From Acidobacteriota bacterium (GTDB lineage: Bacteria; Acidobacteriota; Vicinamibacteria; Fen-336), in NCBI GenBank assembly GCA_016199625.1, contig JACQGI010000029.1, positions 1 through 52,356 on the forward strand: 52,356 nucleotides of DNA, read 5' to 3'. Below the pieces are notes generated by a model, which had not been told where the DNA came from, searched no databases, and saw only the letters and a list, made by a program, of their open reading frames with translations. The position numbers were made by a program, and so were the translations under genes. The first letter of the stretch is position 1, and each line of letters opens with the position of its first letter. Below, piece by piece: positions 42,430 through 50,479 of the stretch.

Positions 42430-45099
42430 ATGACGGCGACGCTCCTGGCCCTCGTCCTGCTCGCGGCCCCGGCCGTGTACGAGGGCGAGACCGTGGCCTC
42501 GGTGCGCCTCGAGGGCGAGGGCGTCGACGTGGCCCGCTACGAGCGCTACGTGGAGATCCCCGTGGGGCAGCCCTTCCGCGCCACCGTCGTGCGCCACGTC
42601 GTCGAGCTCCTCCACGCCACCGGTGCGTTCGAGGACGTCGTGGTCGAGGCGGAGCGCACGCCGGCGGGCGTGGCTGTGGTCGTCCGGCCCGTCCCGGCGC
42701 CGCTCCTGGCCGACGTCCGGCTCGAGGGCGACCGCATCCTCGACGCGGGGGCGGTGCGCCGCACGGCCCGCCTCGAGGACCGCGAGCCCCTCTGGCTCGA
42801 GCGGCTGGAGCGCGCGGCCCGCGACGTGGCGTTGCACCTGGCGGCGGACGGGTACCTCGAGGCCCGTGTGACCGCCGCGGCCCGACCGAAGGCCGGCGGT
42901 GCGGACGCCGTCTTCAGCGTGCGTGCGGGCCCACGAGCGCGGGTCGGTTCCGTTGCCGTCGACGGCGTGCCGGACGCCCGGGCCCGGTCCCTCGTGAGCG
43001 TCGTACCCGTGCGGCCCGGCGACGTCTACAGGAGGCGCAGGGCGGACGCCGCCGCGGAGCGCGTGCGCCGGCGGCTGGTCGCCGGAGGCCACTGGCGCGC
43101 GGCGGTCGAGGTGCGGGAGGCGTACGACCCGGGGCGGGCTCGCGTGGGCCTGATCCTCGAAGTGCACCCGGGCCCGCTCACGTCCGTCGCCTTCGACGGG
43201 GCCCGGGTCCGCGGCGGCCTGCGCGCAGCCCTCGAGGCCATGCTCCGCGAGGGGCGCCTTCGCGGCGACGTCCTCGAGGAGGCGAGCGAACGACTCGAGG
43301 ATGCGTTCCGCCGCCGCGGCCACCGCGACGTCGCCGTCTCGTACCGCGAGGAGTCGCGGGGCTCCGGTCTCGCGGTCGTGTACCAGGTCCGGGCCGGGCC
43401 GGTGACCCAGGCCGCGTCGGTGGCGGTCCGAGGTGCGCCGGCCGGAATCGAGGGCCTCGTCCGTCTCCGCCCGGGCGATCCCGTCGACGACCGGCGCCTC
43501 GAGGAGGACGCGCGAGCCCTGACCCGCGTCCTCGAGGAGAGCGGCCACGCCGAGGCCCAGGTGGAGGTGGACCTGCCCGACGGCGGCGGCCTCGTCCCCG
43601 TCGCCCTCGTCGCCCGACCCGGCCCGCGGACGATGGTCGCCGCCCTGGCCGTGGAGTCCGCGCGCCCCGGGGAGGCTCTCCCCGAGGTCGCAGGGGCGCG
43701 CGCACACCGGCTGCGCCCTGGGGAGCCGTACCGGCTTCGGGATCTCGCCCTGGACCGCAACGACCTGCTGGCGGCGCTCCGCAACGCGGGCCATCTCCAG
43801 GCCGAGGTCTCCCCCGAGGTGACGTTCTCCGAGGGCCGCTCGGAGGCCCGCGTCACCCTCCGGGTGACGCCGGGCCCGCGGACGCGCGTCGACCACGTGA
43901 TCCTCGCGGGCCTCGAGAGAACGCGGCCCCAAGTCGTGCGCCGGGAGCTTCTCCTCGGCGAGGGGGAGCCCCTCGGCCTCCAGAACGTCCTCGAGAGCCA
44001 GCGGCGGCTGGGGGCCCTCGGCATTTTCGAGCGCGTGGCGGTCACCGAGATGGACCCCGAGTCGGTCGAGGCGCGCAGCCTGGTGGTGCGCGTGGACGAG
44101 GCGCCCCGGACCACCGTCGCGTACGGGGTCGGGTACGCCGAGCGGGACCTCCTGCGCGCCAGCGCCGAGGTCACGCGGCGCAACCTCTCGGGGCTCGACC
44201 GCAGCGTCTCCACCTTCGTGCGTGCCAGCTTCCGCGGCAACCGCTTCCTGACCACCTACAGGGAGCCCTACCTGTTCGGTAGGCGGCAGGAGCTCTTCCT
44301 CACGGGCTTTCGCGAGGAGGAGGAGCGCGAGAGCTTCTCGTTCCTGCGTTACGGGGGCCTCGTACAGACCGCCCGCAATGTAGGCGGGCGCTGGAGCCTC
44401 GTGGTGCGCTACACCTTCCAGAAGACCGGCATCTTCGACGTCCAGGTACCCCTCGACGATGTGGACCGGCAGTTCCGGAACACCACAACCTCGGGCCCCG
44501 CGGCCTCGATCATCCGCGACACGCGCGACGACCCCCTGGACCCCCGGCGGGGAGGCTTCCTGGGCGCCGACGTGCAGCTCTCCCACCGCCGCCTCGGGGG
44601 CGACGGCTTCGTCAAGGGCTTCCTCCAGGCCTCGGCGTACCGCCCCCTGGGCGGCGTCGCCGTCCTCGCCTTGGCCGGACGCGTGGGCCTCGGGCGGACG
44701 CTCGGGGTCGGCGTTCCGGAGCGCCTTCCGCTCCCCGACCGCTTCTTCGCCGGCGGCGACTACAGCCTCCGCGGCTTCAAGCTCGACACCGCCGGTCCCC
44801 TCGAACTCTCCACGACCGGCGAGCTCGTCCCCACCGGGGGCAACGCGCTCGTCCTCGGCGGGGCGGAGCTGCGCTTCGACCTCGGCCGGTTCCTCTCCGC
44901 CGCGGCCTTCGGCGAGGCCGGCACCGCATACCGCCTGGTCTCCGACGTCGATCTCGGCGCCCTGCGCCTCGCCGCCGGCATCGGCCTCCGCTACCGCAGC
45001 GCCTTGGGCCCCCTGCGCATCGACTGGGGCTACAAGCTGGGCCGTGAGCCGGACGAGTCGCCCTCCCGGTTCCATTTCACCATCGGCCATGCGTTCTGA
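42430..45099 (+). CDS. Omp85 outer-membrane assembly protein with seven POTRA repeats
   Basis: 889 residues, with a short signal peptide (about 1-18). I count seven POTRA-like repeats with the V-x-V-x-G start: about 22, 94, 170, 250, 328, 402 and 487, each about 75 residues; the barrel runs from about 560 to the C-terminal Phe (HFTIGHAF). The barrel has the Omp85 signature GGDYSLRGF and RDDPLDPRRGGFLG. Because it directly follows tamB it is probably the TamA partner, but TamA normally has three POTRAs and BamA five, so a BamA role is also possible. The SurA-like gene overlaps its last 11 bp. Confidence 0.9.
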   Translation: MTATLLALVLLAAPAVYEGETVASVRLEGEGVDVARYERYVEIPVGQPFRATVVRHVVELLHATGAFEDVVVEAERTPAGVAVVVRPVPAPLLADVRLEGDRILDAGAVRRTARLEDREPLWLERLERAARDVALHLAADGYLEARVTAAARPKAGGADAVFSVRAGPRARVGSVAVDGVPDARARSLVSVVPVRPGDVYRRRRADAAAERVRRRLVAGGHWRAAVEVREAYDPGRARVGLILEVHPGPLTSVAFDGARVRGGLRAALEAMLREGRLRGDVLEEASERLEDAFRRRGHRDVAVSYREESRGSGLAVVYQVRAGPVTQAASVAVRGAPAGIEGLVRLRPGDPVDDRRLEEDARALTRVLEESGHAEAQVEVDLPDGGGLVPVALVARPGPRTMVAALAVESARPGEALPEVAGARAHRLRPGEPYRLRDLALDRNDLLAALRNAGHLQAEVSPEVTFSEGRSEARVTLRVTPGPRTRVDHVILAGLERTRPQVVRRELLLGEGEPLGLQNVLESQRRLGALGIFERVAVTEMDPESVEARSLVVRVDEAPRTTVAYGVGYAERDLLRASAEVTRRNLSGLDRSVSTFVRASFRGNRFLTTYREPYLFGRRQELFLTGFREEEERESFSFLRYGGLVQTARNVGGRWSLVVRYTFQKTGIFDVQVPLDDVDRQFRNTTTSGPAASIIRDTRDDPLDPRRGGFLGADVQLSHRRLGGDGFVKGFLQASAYRPLGGVAVLALAGRVGLGRTLGVGVPERLPLPDRFFAGGDYSLRGFKLDTAGPLELSTTGELVPTGGNALVLGGAELRFDLGRFLSAAAFGEAGTAYRLVSDVDLGALRLAAGIGLRYRSALGPLRIDWGYKLGREPDESPSRFHFTIGHAF

Positions 45100-45670
45100 G
45101 CGCCGCCTCGTCTTCGCCGTCTGCGGAGTCCTGGGGGCTCTCTCCGGATCGCTCACCGCCGCCGAGGTCGTCGAGCGGATCCTCGCCGTCGTGAACGACC
45201 GGCCGGTCATGCTGAGCGAGGTCGCGCTCCTCGGGGCCGTGCGCGGCCTCGACCGCGCGACGGCCGTCGAGGCGGTGATCGACGAGCGCCTCATGTTCGA
45301 GGAGGCGGCCCGGCTGCCCCAGGCGGTCGTCGGCGCCGAGGACGAGGAGCGGGCCTATCAGAGCCTCCTTGGACGCGGGAGCGCCCGCGGGGCGCTCGAG
45401 GCGGATCTCCGGCGCCTGGCCCGCCGCGAGACCGCGATCCTCAGGTACGTGGAGTTCCGCTTCCGCCAGCAGGTCCGCGTCACGGACGAGGCCGTGCGCG
45501 CCGCCTACGAGGCGGAGCACGCCGGACGCGAGGACGCGGCCGCCTACGACGCCGTGGCGCCCGCACTGCGGGAACGGCTCGAGGACGCCGCCCTCGACGC
45601 GCGGATCGAAGCGTGGGTCAAGGAGCTGCGCGGGGCGGCGCGGATCCGCTACAACGCCGGGGGCTCGTAA
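45089..45670 (+). CDS. SurA N-domain-like periplasmic chaperone without PPIase domain
   Basis: 193 residues. Signal peptide ending LTAAEVV, then the SurA N-terminal signature VVERILAVVNDRPVMLSEV, followed by helices (GLDRATAVEAVIDERLMFEE, RYVEFRFRQQVRVTDEAVRA) of the chaperone core. No parvulin (PPIase) domain follows; family members usually have one or two. ATG 45089 overlaps the Omp85 gene by 11 bp. Expected role is to deliver barrels across the periplasm to the adjacent Omp85 protein. Its last 22 bp also encode the end of the convergent glycosyltransferase. Confidence 0.82.
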   Translation: MRSERRLVFAVCGVLGALSGSLTAAEVVERILAVVNDRPVMLSEVALLGAVRGLDRATAVEAVIDERLMFEEAARLPQAVVGAEDEERAYQSLLGRGSARGALEADLRRLARRETAILRYVEFRFRQQVRVTDEAVRAAYEAEHAGREDAAAYDAVAPALRERLEDAALDARIEAWVKELRGAARIRYNAGGS

Positions 45671-46380
45671 CGGCCCAGGGTCGCCCTCGCGCGGATCCGC
45701 AGCAGGTCGACGAACGCCAGGAAGCCGCGCAGCGTTCCCACTCGCGTGGCGGCGTCGTTGCGCCACGTCACCGGGACCTCGGCGACCCGTCGACCCCGGC
45801 GTAGGGCGAGGAAGAGGACCTCGACGTCGAAGGAGAAGCCGTCGAGGCGCGCTGCTCCGAAAGCCTCCTCAGCGGCGCGGGCGGTGAAGAGCTTGAAGCC
45901 GCACTGCGTGTCCTTGAGACCGGGCAGGAGCAGGGCCCGCACGCACAGGTTGAAGACGCGGCCCATGTTCTCCCGGTACCAGGGCTGGTGAACCTCGATC
46001 CGCGCTCCGGCGACGGCCCGCGAGGCGACCACGACGTCGTAGCCCTCGTCCATCTTCGCCATGAGCGGCTCGATCTCCTCGATGGGCGTCGACAGATCGG
46101 CGTCGGTCATGAGCCGGCGCTCACCGCGGGCGAGGAGCATCCCGCGCCGCACCGAGTAGCCCTTCCCGCGGTTCCCTTCGTTGCTGACGACCGCGACGCG
46201 GGGCCCACCGGCCTCCCGCGCCCTCTCGGCGGTTCCATCGGTCGAGCCGTCGTCCACGACGATGACCTCGTGAGGATGGCCCCGTCCCTCCAGGTACCCG
46301 AGGATCCGCGCCAGGGACCCGGGGAGACGGCCGGCCTCGTTGTAGGCGGGGATCACCACCGAGAGCGCCGGGGCACTCAC
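45649..46380 (-). CDS. GT2 glycosyltransferase, dolichyl-phosphate glycosyl/mannosyltransferase type
   Basis: 243-residue GT-A enzyme of the ALG5/DPM1 group: LSVVIPAYNEAGRLPGSL, EVIVVDDGSTDGTAERA, NEGNRGKGYSVRRGMLLA, the metal-binding TDADLSTP, and DTQCGFKLF, the hallmark segment of this subgroup. It would charge a polyprenyl phosphate with a hexose. GTG 46380 overlaps the stop of the upstream GT4 gene (GTGA); the longer frame is not GT-like. No C-terminal transmembrane helix is visible. Confidence 0.9.
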   Translation of the reverse strand: MSAPALSVVIPAYNEAGRLPGSLARILGYLEGRGHPHEVIVVDDGSTDGTAERAREAGGPRVAVVSNEGNRGKGYSVRRGMLLARGERRLMTDADLSTPIEEIEPLMAKMDEGYDVVVASRAVAGARIEVHQPWYRENMGRVFNLCVRALLLPGLKDTQCGFKLFTARAAEEAFGAARLDGFSFDVEVLFLALRRGRRVAEVPVTWRNDAATRVGTLRGFLAFVDLLRIRARATLGRYEPPAL

Positions 46381-47714
46381 TTCGCCTCCCGCGTCAGGCC
46401 CAGGAGGAGGGGCTCGACGCCCGGCGGAACGCTCGCGAGGCCCAGGTCCAGGGCTCCCCAACGCACCTCGTCGGCCAGGTAGCCGAGGAGGCTCCCCTCG
46501 GGCACTCTCCGTCGCTCCACCTCGGTCGCGAGCACGTCCCGACGCTCCAGGACCTCCTCGAGAAAATCCGCGAGACGCGCCACCGTGGCGCCCAGGTCGT
46601 GGGCCGTCGCGACGTGCTCACGCGCCAGACGGCCGATCGTCTCGCGCAACGCCGCGTCGGCGAGGAGGCGCGCCAGGAACGCCTCGATCTCGGCCTCCTC
46701 GCCCACGCCGGGGTCCACGGGGACGACGCAGCCCTCGGGGAACTCCTCCTCCGCCGGAGTCCCAGCAGTCACGAGGGCCGGGCGGCCGACCCCCAGGGCA
46801 CGCACGAGCGCCCCCGAGATCTCACCGTGGGTGGGGAAACGCAGGGAGAGGACCACGTCGGCCGCGGCGAGGTGGCGGGTAAAGTCGGGGAGGGGGAGCC
46901 GCCCCGTGACCACGAGGGCGTCGCCCAGCCCGGCCTCGCGTGCCCAGGCCGCAAGGGGCAGCGCCGCGTCGACGCCGCCCGCCACCACGAGGCGCAGGGT
47001 CGCGTGGCGCCGCCGCAGCCGGGCGATTGCCCGGACGGCCACGCCGAGGCGCTTCGAGACCGTGGCCAGACCCGGAGCGGTCACGACGAGCGCCTCGGGG
47101 GAGAGCCCCAGAGCGCGCCGGGCCTCGTCCCGCGAGGGTACGGGGTCGAGGGGCAGCGAGACGTGGTGCGGGAGGTGCAGCACGGGCCGCTCGCGGAGGC
47201 GCAGCGCGGCGCGCGACGTGACGTGGCGCGTGAGACCGACCAGGGCCAGGCACGAGTCGAGGACGCGGTCGTTCAAGGGGTAGAGGGCGGGGAGCAGGTC
47301 GCCGCCGAGGGCGCGCGCCACCTGACGGCCCACGAACGTGCCCGCTTCCCCGTGGGCCCGCCGCATCTCGCGGAGGTAGGCTGCTCGGTCGCCGCTCTCC
47401 ACGGTCTCGTGCAGGACCAGGTGATGGAGGCAGAAGTCGTGGAGGACCACGACGCCAGGGCGCGCGAGGGCCGCGCGGTAGACGTAGGCGTGGGCGGGGG
47501 AGTTGCCCAGGTGGTAGAGATCGAGGTCGGCCTCCACGGGAGCGCCGGCCGCGACCACGGGCACCCCTGCGACCGACCCCGCCTCCACGGCCGCCGGGTC
47601 CTCCACGACGACGCGGACGTCGCAACGCCGGGTCAGGGCGCCGAGCTGCTCGGCCACGTAGTCGGCGATTCCCGAGGACGACGGAGGCAGCGGGCTCCAG
47701 ACCGCGAGGCGCAT
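46377..47714 (-). CDS. GT4-family glycosyltransferase
   Basis: 445-residue GT-B protein. MRLAVWSPLPPSSSGIADYV at the start, DLYHLGNSPAHAYVYRAALA, a histidine-rich HDFCLHHLVLHETV, and in the C-terminal domain LRLVVAGGV, VVTGRLPLPDFTRHLAAADV and LRFPTHGEISGALVRALGVGR, the usual E-x7-E type donor-binding helix in weak form. The ATG at 47714 overlaps the preceding stop by one base. The last about 40 residues (GYLADEVRWGALDLGL) are variable. Substrates unknown; sits in an O-antigen or capsule-type cluster. Confidence 0.86.
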   Translation of the reverse strand: MRLAVWSPLPPSSSGIADYVAEQLGALTRRCDVRVVVEDPAAVEAGSVAGVPVVAAGAPVEADLDLYHLGNSPAHAYVYRAALARPGVVVLHDFCLHHLVLHETVESGDRAAYLREMRRAHGEAGTFVGRQVARALGGDLLPALYPLNDRVLDSCLALVGLTRHVTSRAALRLRERPVLHLPHHVSLPLDPVPSRDEARRALGLSPEALVVTAPGLATVSKRLGVAVRAIARLRRRHATLRLVVAGGVDAALPLAAWAREAGLGDALVVTGRLPLPDFTRHLAAADVVLSLRFPTHGEISGALVRALGVGRPALVTAGTPAEEEFPEGCVVPVDPGVGEEAEIEAFLARLLADAALRETIGRLAREHVATAHDLGATVARLADFLEEVLERRDVLATEVERRRVPEGSLLGYLADEVRWGALDLGLASVPPGVEPLLLGLTREAK

Positions 47715-48760
47715 CACCGGATCGACTCCGTGAGACGGTCGATGACGTGGTCCCAGGTGATGTCGGCGACCCGGGCGCGACCCGCCTCGCCCATCTCCCG
47801 CAGCCGGGCCTCGGGGAGGGCCCACAGCCGATCGATCCCTGCGGCGATCGCGTCGGGGTCGGGGCTGGTCACGACCCCCGTCTCGCCGTCGGTCACGAAC
47901 TCGAGGGGGCCACCCGCATCGTTGGTCGTCACCACCGGCTTCGCCGAGAGGAAGGCCTCCACGGTCACGTACCCGTAGTCCTCGTTCAGTGGGTGGTAGA
48001 GGGCCGCGCGGCACGAGGCGTACAGCGCGACGAGGTCCTCGGCCGACACGAAGCCCAGGAGCTCCACGCGGTCCTCGATTCCGAGCCGGGCGATCTGCTT
48101 GCGCAGCTCGGGCTCGAGGGGCCCCGAGCCGGCGACCTTGAGGCGCGCCCCGCCCCGGACCCGCGCCAGGGCGTCCACGGCGAGGTCGAGCCTCTTGAGC
48201 CGGTCGAGCCGCCCCGCATAGAAGAGGAAATCGCCGTAGGCCTCGACGCGGTAGCGACCCTGGTGGTGGGGCGGCGGATAGAGCGGCGTCCCGGGCAGCC
48301 CGTTGTAGCGCGCGAGGCGGTCGGCGACGTTCCGGGAGATCGTGAAGATGGAGCGGCACTCCGAGAGCGACGACGTGTCCATGGCGTGGATGGCCTCGCG
48401 CACCTGCCGATCCTCGGGGGCCTCGGTGAAGGAGCAGTAGGCCGTTCCGAAGAGGTCGTACGCCTCGCGGTGCTGGTGGAAGAGCCACGTGACCTTCCGG
48501 GGGTGGCGGACCAGGTACGTGGGGAACTTGGTGGGGATCACCAGGTCGATCGGCGTGCCGTTGCTCTCCGTGACGTCCAGGAGCCGCCACGCCAGCGCCT
48601 GGCGCACCAGCTCCGAGACCGGGTACCACTTGAACGGGACGTTCGCCACGTCCACCTTGAAGCCCCGCCGCTCGAGGTTCTCCTTGAGCTCGGAGACCAG
48701 GATCTCGGCCCCGCCCACGATGAACGGGGCCTGCGCCGCGCAGACGAGGACCGTCCTCAT
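47714..48760 (-). CDS. GT4-family glycosyltransferase, paralogue of the gene at 49430
   Basis: 348-residue GT-B enzyme: VLVCAAQAPFIVGGAEILVS, TKFPTYLVRHPRKVTWLFHQ, SIFTISRNVADRLARYNGLP, YAGRLDRLKRLDLAVDALAR, KVAGSGPLEPELRKQ, and the donor-site helix NEDYGYVTVEAFLSAKPVVT with the EAF-x4-KP motif. It is clearly homologous (about half the residues identical by eye) to the plus-strand gene at 49430-50479, in inverted orientation. The ATG overlaps the upstream stop (ATGA). Confidence 0.92.
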   Translation of the reverse strand: MRTVLVCAAQAPFIVGGAEILVSELKENLERRGFKVDVANVPFKWYPVSELVRQALAWRLLDVTESNGTPIDLVIPTKFPTYLVRHPRKVTWLFHQHREAYDLFGTAYCSFTEAPEDRQVREAIHAMDTSSLSECRSIFTISRNVADRLARYNGLPGTPLYPPPHHQGRYRVEAYGDFLFYAGRLDRLKRLDLAVDALARVRGGARLKVAGSGPLEPELRKQIARLGIEDRVELLGFVSAEDLVALYASCRAALYHPLNEDYGYVTVEAFLSAKPVVTTNDAGGPLEFVTDGETGVVTSPDPDAIAAGIDRLWALPEARLREMGEAGRARVADITWDHVIDRLTESIR

Positions 48761-49335
48761 CCGCGGGCGAGGCGCTCCTCGAGGCGGACGAGACGGGCCC
48801 GGAGCTCCCGCAGGGCGAACTCCAGCGAGAGCCGGCCGCGCTCCGCCTCGGAGAGGACGAGGTCGATCCGCTTGACGAGGTCGTGGACGTGGGCGACGAG
48901 CTCCTCCTGGAGGATCAGATGACGCTCGTCGACGTCCTGCATGTGCCGGCCGTGGACGCCCAGGACCGCGTCGTAGTGGCGGTGCGTGGCCTCGATCCGG
49001 GCGTCGAGGTACGCCAGGATTTCGTTGTCCAGCTGCACCTGCCGGGAGTTGAAGGCGACCTGCGCGTCGAGGACCGGTCCCAGGAGCCGGCGCGCGACGC
49101 GGACCAGCCAGCCCCTGAGGCCCGCGGGGACGGGCACTCGCCCCACGTCCCAGAGGGCGTTGACCGCGGCCCCGTCGGGACGGGGCGGGGGCGGCCCGGC
49201 GAGGGGCGCGGCCTCGAGCGGCGGGACCCCGGGGACGCGGACGGCGGGGTCCGGGCCGCGCACCTCCTCGGGGCGGCGCTCGAGGAGGGCGCGCTCCCGC
49301 ACCGCCTCCCGTATCCGCCGCAGCTCCTCGGCCAC
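48757..49335 (-). CDS. Coiled-coil protein of unknown function at the head of the glycosyltransferase operon
   Basis: 192 residues from GTG 49335. Charged helical start (RIREAVRERALLERRPEEV), a proline-rich linker, an amphipathic segment WLVRVARRLLGPVLDAQVAF, then a long coiled coil (NSRQVQLDNEILAYLDARIE, DVDERHLILQEELVAHVHDL, EFALRELRARLVRLEERLA). Similar LLxPxLxxQxxFN plus coiled-coil segments are often joined to methyltransferases or glycosyltransferases in polysaccharide clusters. The start is unsure: CTG 49356 has a better GGGAG site 6 nt upstream but is a rare codon. No family named. Confidence 0.65.
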   Translation of the reverse strand: MAEELRRIREAVRERALLERRPEEVRGPDPAVRVPGVPPLEAAPLAGPPPPRPDGAAVNALWDVGRVPVPAGLRGWLVRVARRLLGPVLDAQVAFNSRQVQLDNEILAYLDARIEATHRHYDAVLGVHGRHMQDVDERHLILQEELVAHVHDLVKRIDLVLSEAERGRLSLEFALRELRARLVRLEERLARG

Positions 49336-49387
49336 GCGCTGTCTGTCGTCGCTCAGGACGGGCTCCCTTCCCCGGCTCGGCCCCTGA

Positions 49388-49418
49388 ATTGTACCCGCAT
49401 CACCGACTTGACTAAGAT
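49388..49418. promoter_or_regulatory. Overlapping divergent promoters of the glycosyltransferase cluster
   Basis: On plus, TTGTAC (49389-49394), 18-nt spacer, TAAGAT (49413-49418) upstream of ATG 49430, again a very short leader. On minus, TACAAT (49393-49388) is a near-consensus -10 for the coiled-coil gene. The plus -35 and minus -10 share bases, so the two promoters should compete. Confidence 0.5.
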
Positions 49419-49429
49419 TCGGCCCTCCC

Positions 49430-50479
49430 ATGCGCCCCCGGACCATCGTCGTCGCCGCGACCCAGGTCCCTTTCCAGCGCGGCGGGGCCGAGTGGCACGC
49501 GGCCGCGCTCGTCGGCGAGCTCGAGGCGCGGGGCTTCCGCTCCGAGGTGGTCCGGCTCCCGTTCCGATGGGATCCGCGGGAGGAGGTGGTCCGGAGCGCC
49601 CTGGCGTGGCGGATGCTCGACCTCTCCCGTGCTGGCGACGCCGACGTGGACCTGCTCGTCGGCACGCGCTTCCCGTCCTACGTGGTGCGCCACCCCAACA
49701 AGGTCGTCTGGCTCTTCCATCAGTTCCGGCAGGCCTACGACCTCCACGACGCGGGCATCGACGGCTTTCCGACCACCCCCGAAGGTCGGGCGCTCCATCA
49801 GCACGTCGTGGAGCTGGACACCCGCGCCCTGAGGGAGTGCCGGCGGATCTTCACCACGTCCCAGAACAACGCCGCGCGCCTCCAGAAGTACAACGGTCTC
49901 CGTGCCGAGGTCCTGCGCCTGCCGCTCCTCCACGCGGGGAGCTGGCGCACCGAGGCCTTCGATCCCTTCGTGCTGTCCGTCGGCCGCCTGGAGGCGCTGA
50001 AACGCGTGGATCTCCTGGTCCGTGCGGCGGCGCAGCTGCCGGCGCGGGTCCGGGTCGTGGTCGTGGGTGAGGGTTCCCAACGGGACGCCCTCGCGGCCCT
50101 GGCCCGCGAGAGCGGCGTCGAGTCGCGCGTGGAGTTCCGCGGCTACCTGGACGACGCGGAGGTGAAGGCGCTGTACGCCCGCTGCGCCTGTGTCTTCTAC
50201 GCCCCGTGGGACGAAGACTACGGCCTCGTGACCCTCGAGGCGTTCCACTCGGGCAAGCCCGTGGTCACCACCTCCGACGCCGGCGGGGTGCTCGAGTTCG
50301 TCCGTCACGGGGAGACGGGCTTCGTGGCCGCACCGGAGCCGGGCGACGTCGCCGCGTGCCTCGTCCGCCTCCTCGAGCGCCCCGCCGCGGCGCGGGACAT
50401 GGGCGCCGCCGGTCGCGCCTCGATCCGGGGGATCTCGTGGGACGCCGTGATCGAGGCGCTCACGGGCGCGGGCTCTTGA
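49430..50479 (+). CDS. GT4-family glycosyltransferase, divergent paralogue
   Basis: 349-residue GT-B enzyme: IVVAATQVPFQRGGAEWHAA, TRFPSYVVRHPNKVVWLFHQ, RIFTTSQNNAARLQKYNGLR, SVGRLEALKRVDLLVRAAAQ, VVVGEGSQRDALAAL, and WDEDYGLVTLEAFHSGKPVV with the EAF-x4-KP donor motif. Same architecture and many identical residues as the gene at 47714-48760. ATG 49430 is the only start after the promoter. The next gene's TTG overlaps its stop. Confidence 0.93.
   Translation: MRPRTIVVAATQVPFQRGGAEWHAAALVGELEARGFRSEVVRLPFRWDPREEVVRSALAWRMLDLSRAGDADVDLLVGTRFPSYVVRHPNKVVWLFHQFRQAYDLHDAGIDGFPTTPEGRALHQHVVELDTRALRECRRIFTTSQNNAARLQKYNGLRAEVLRLPLLHAGSWRTEAFDPFVLSVGRLEALKRVDLLVRAAAQLPARVRVVVVGEGSQRDALAALARESGVESRVEFRGYLDDAEVKALYARCACVFYAPWDEDYGLVTLEAFHSGKPVVTTSDAGGVLEFVRHGETGFVAAPEPGDVAACLVRLLERPAAARDMGAAGRASIRGISWDAVIEALTGAGS

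Noticed and set aside
38791-45294. 2167-codon open frame on minus opposite tamB, the Omp85 gene and the SurA-like gene
   Set aside because: Very long, but antisense to three coherent genes with signal peptides, POTRA repeats and a barrel. No domain is visible in it.
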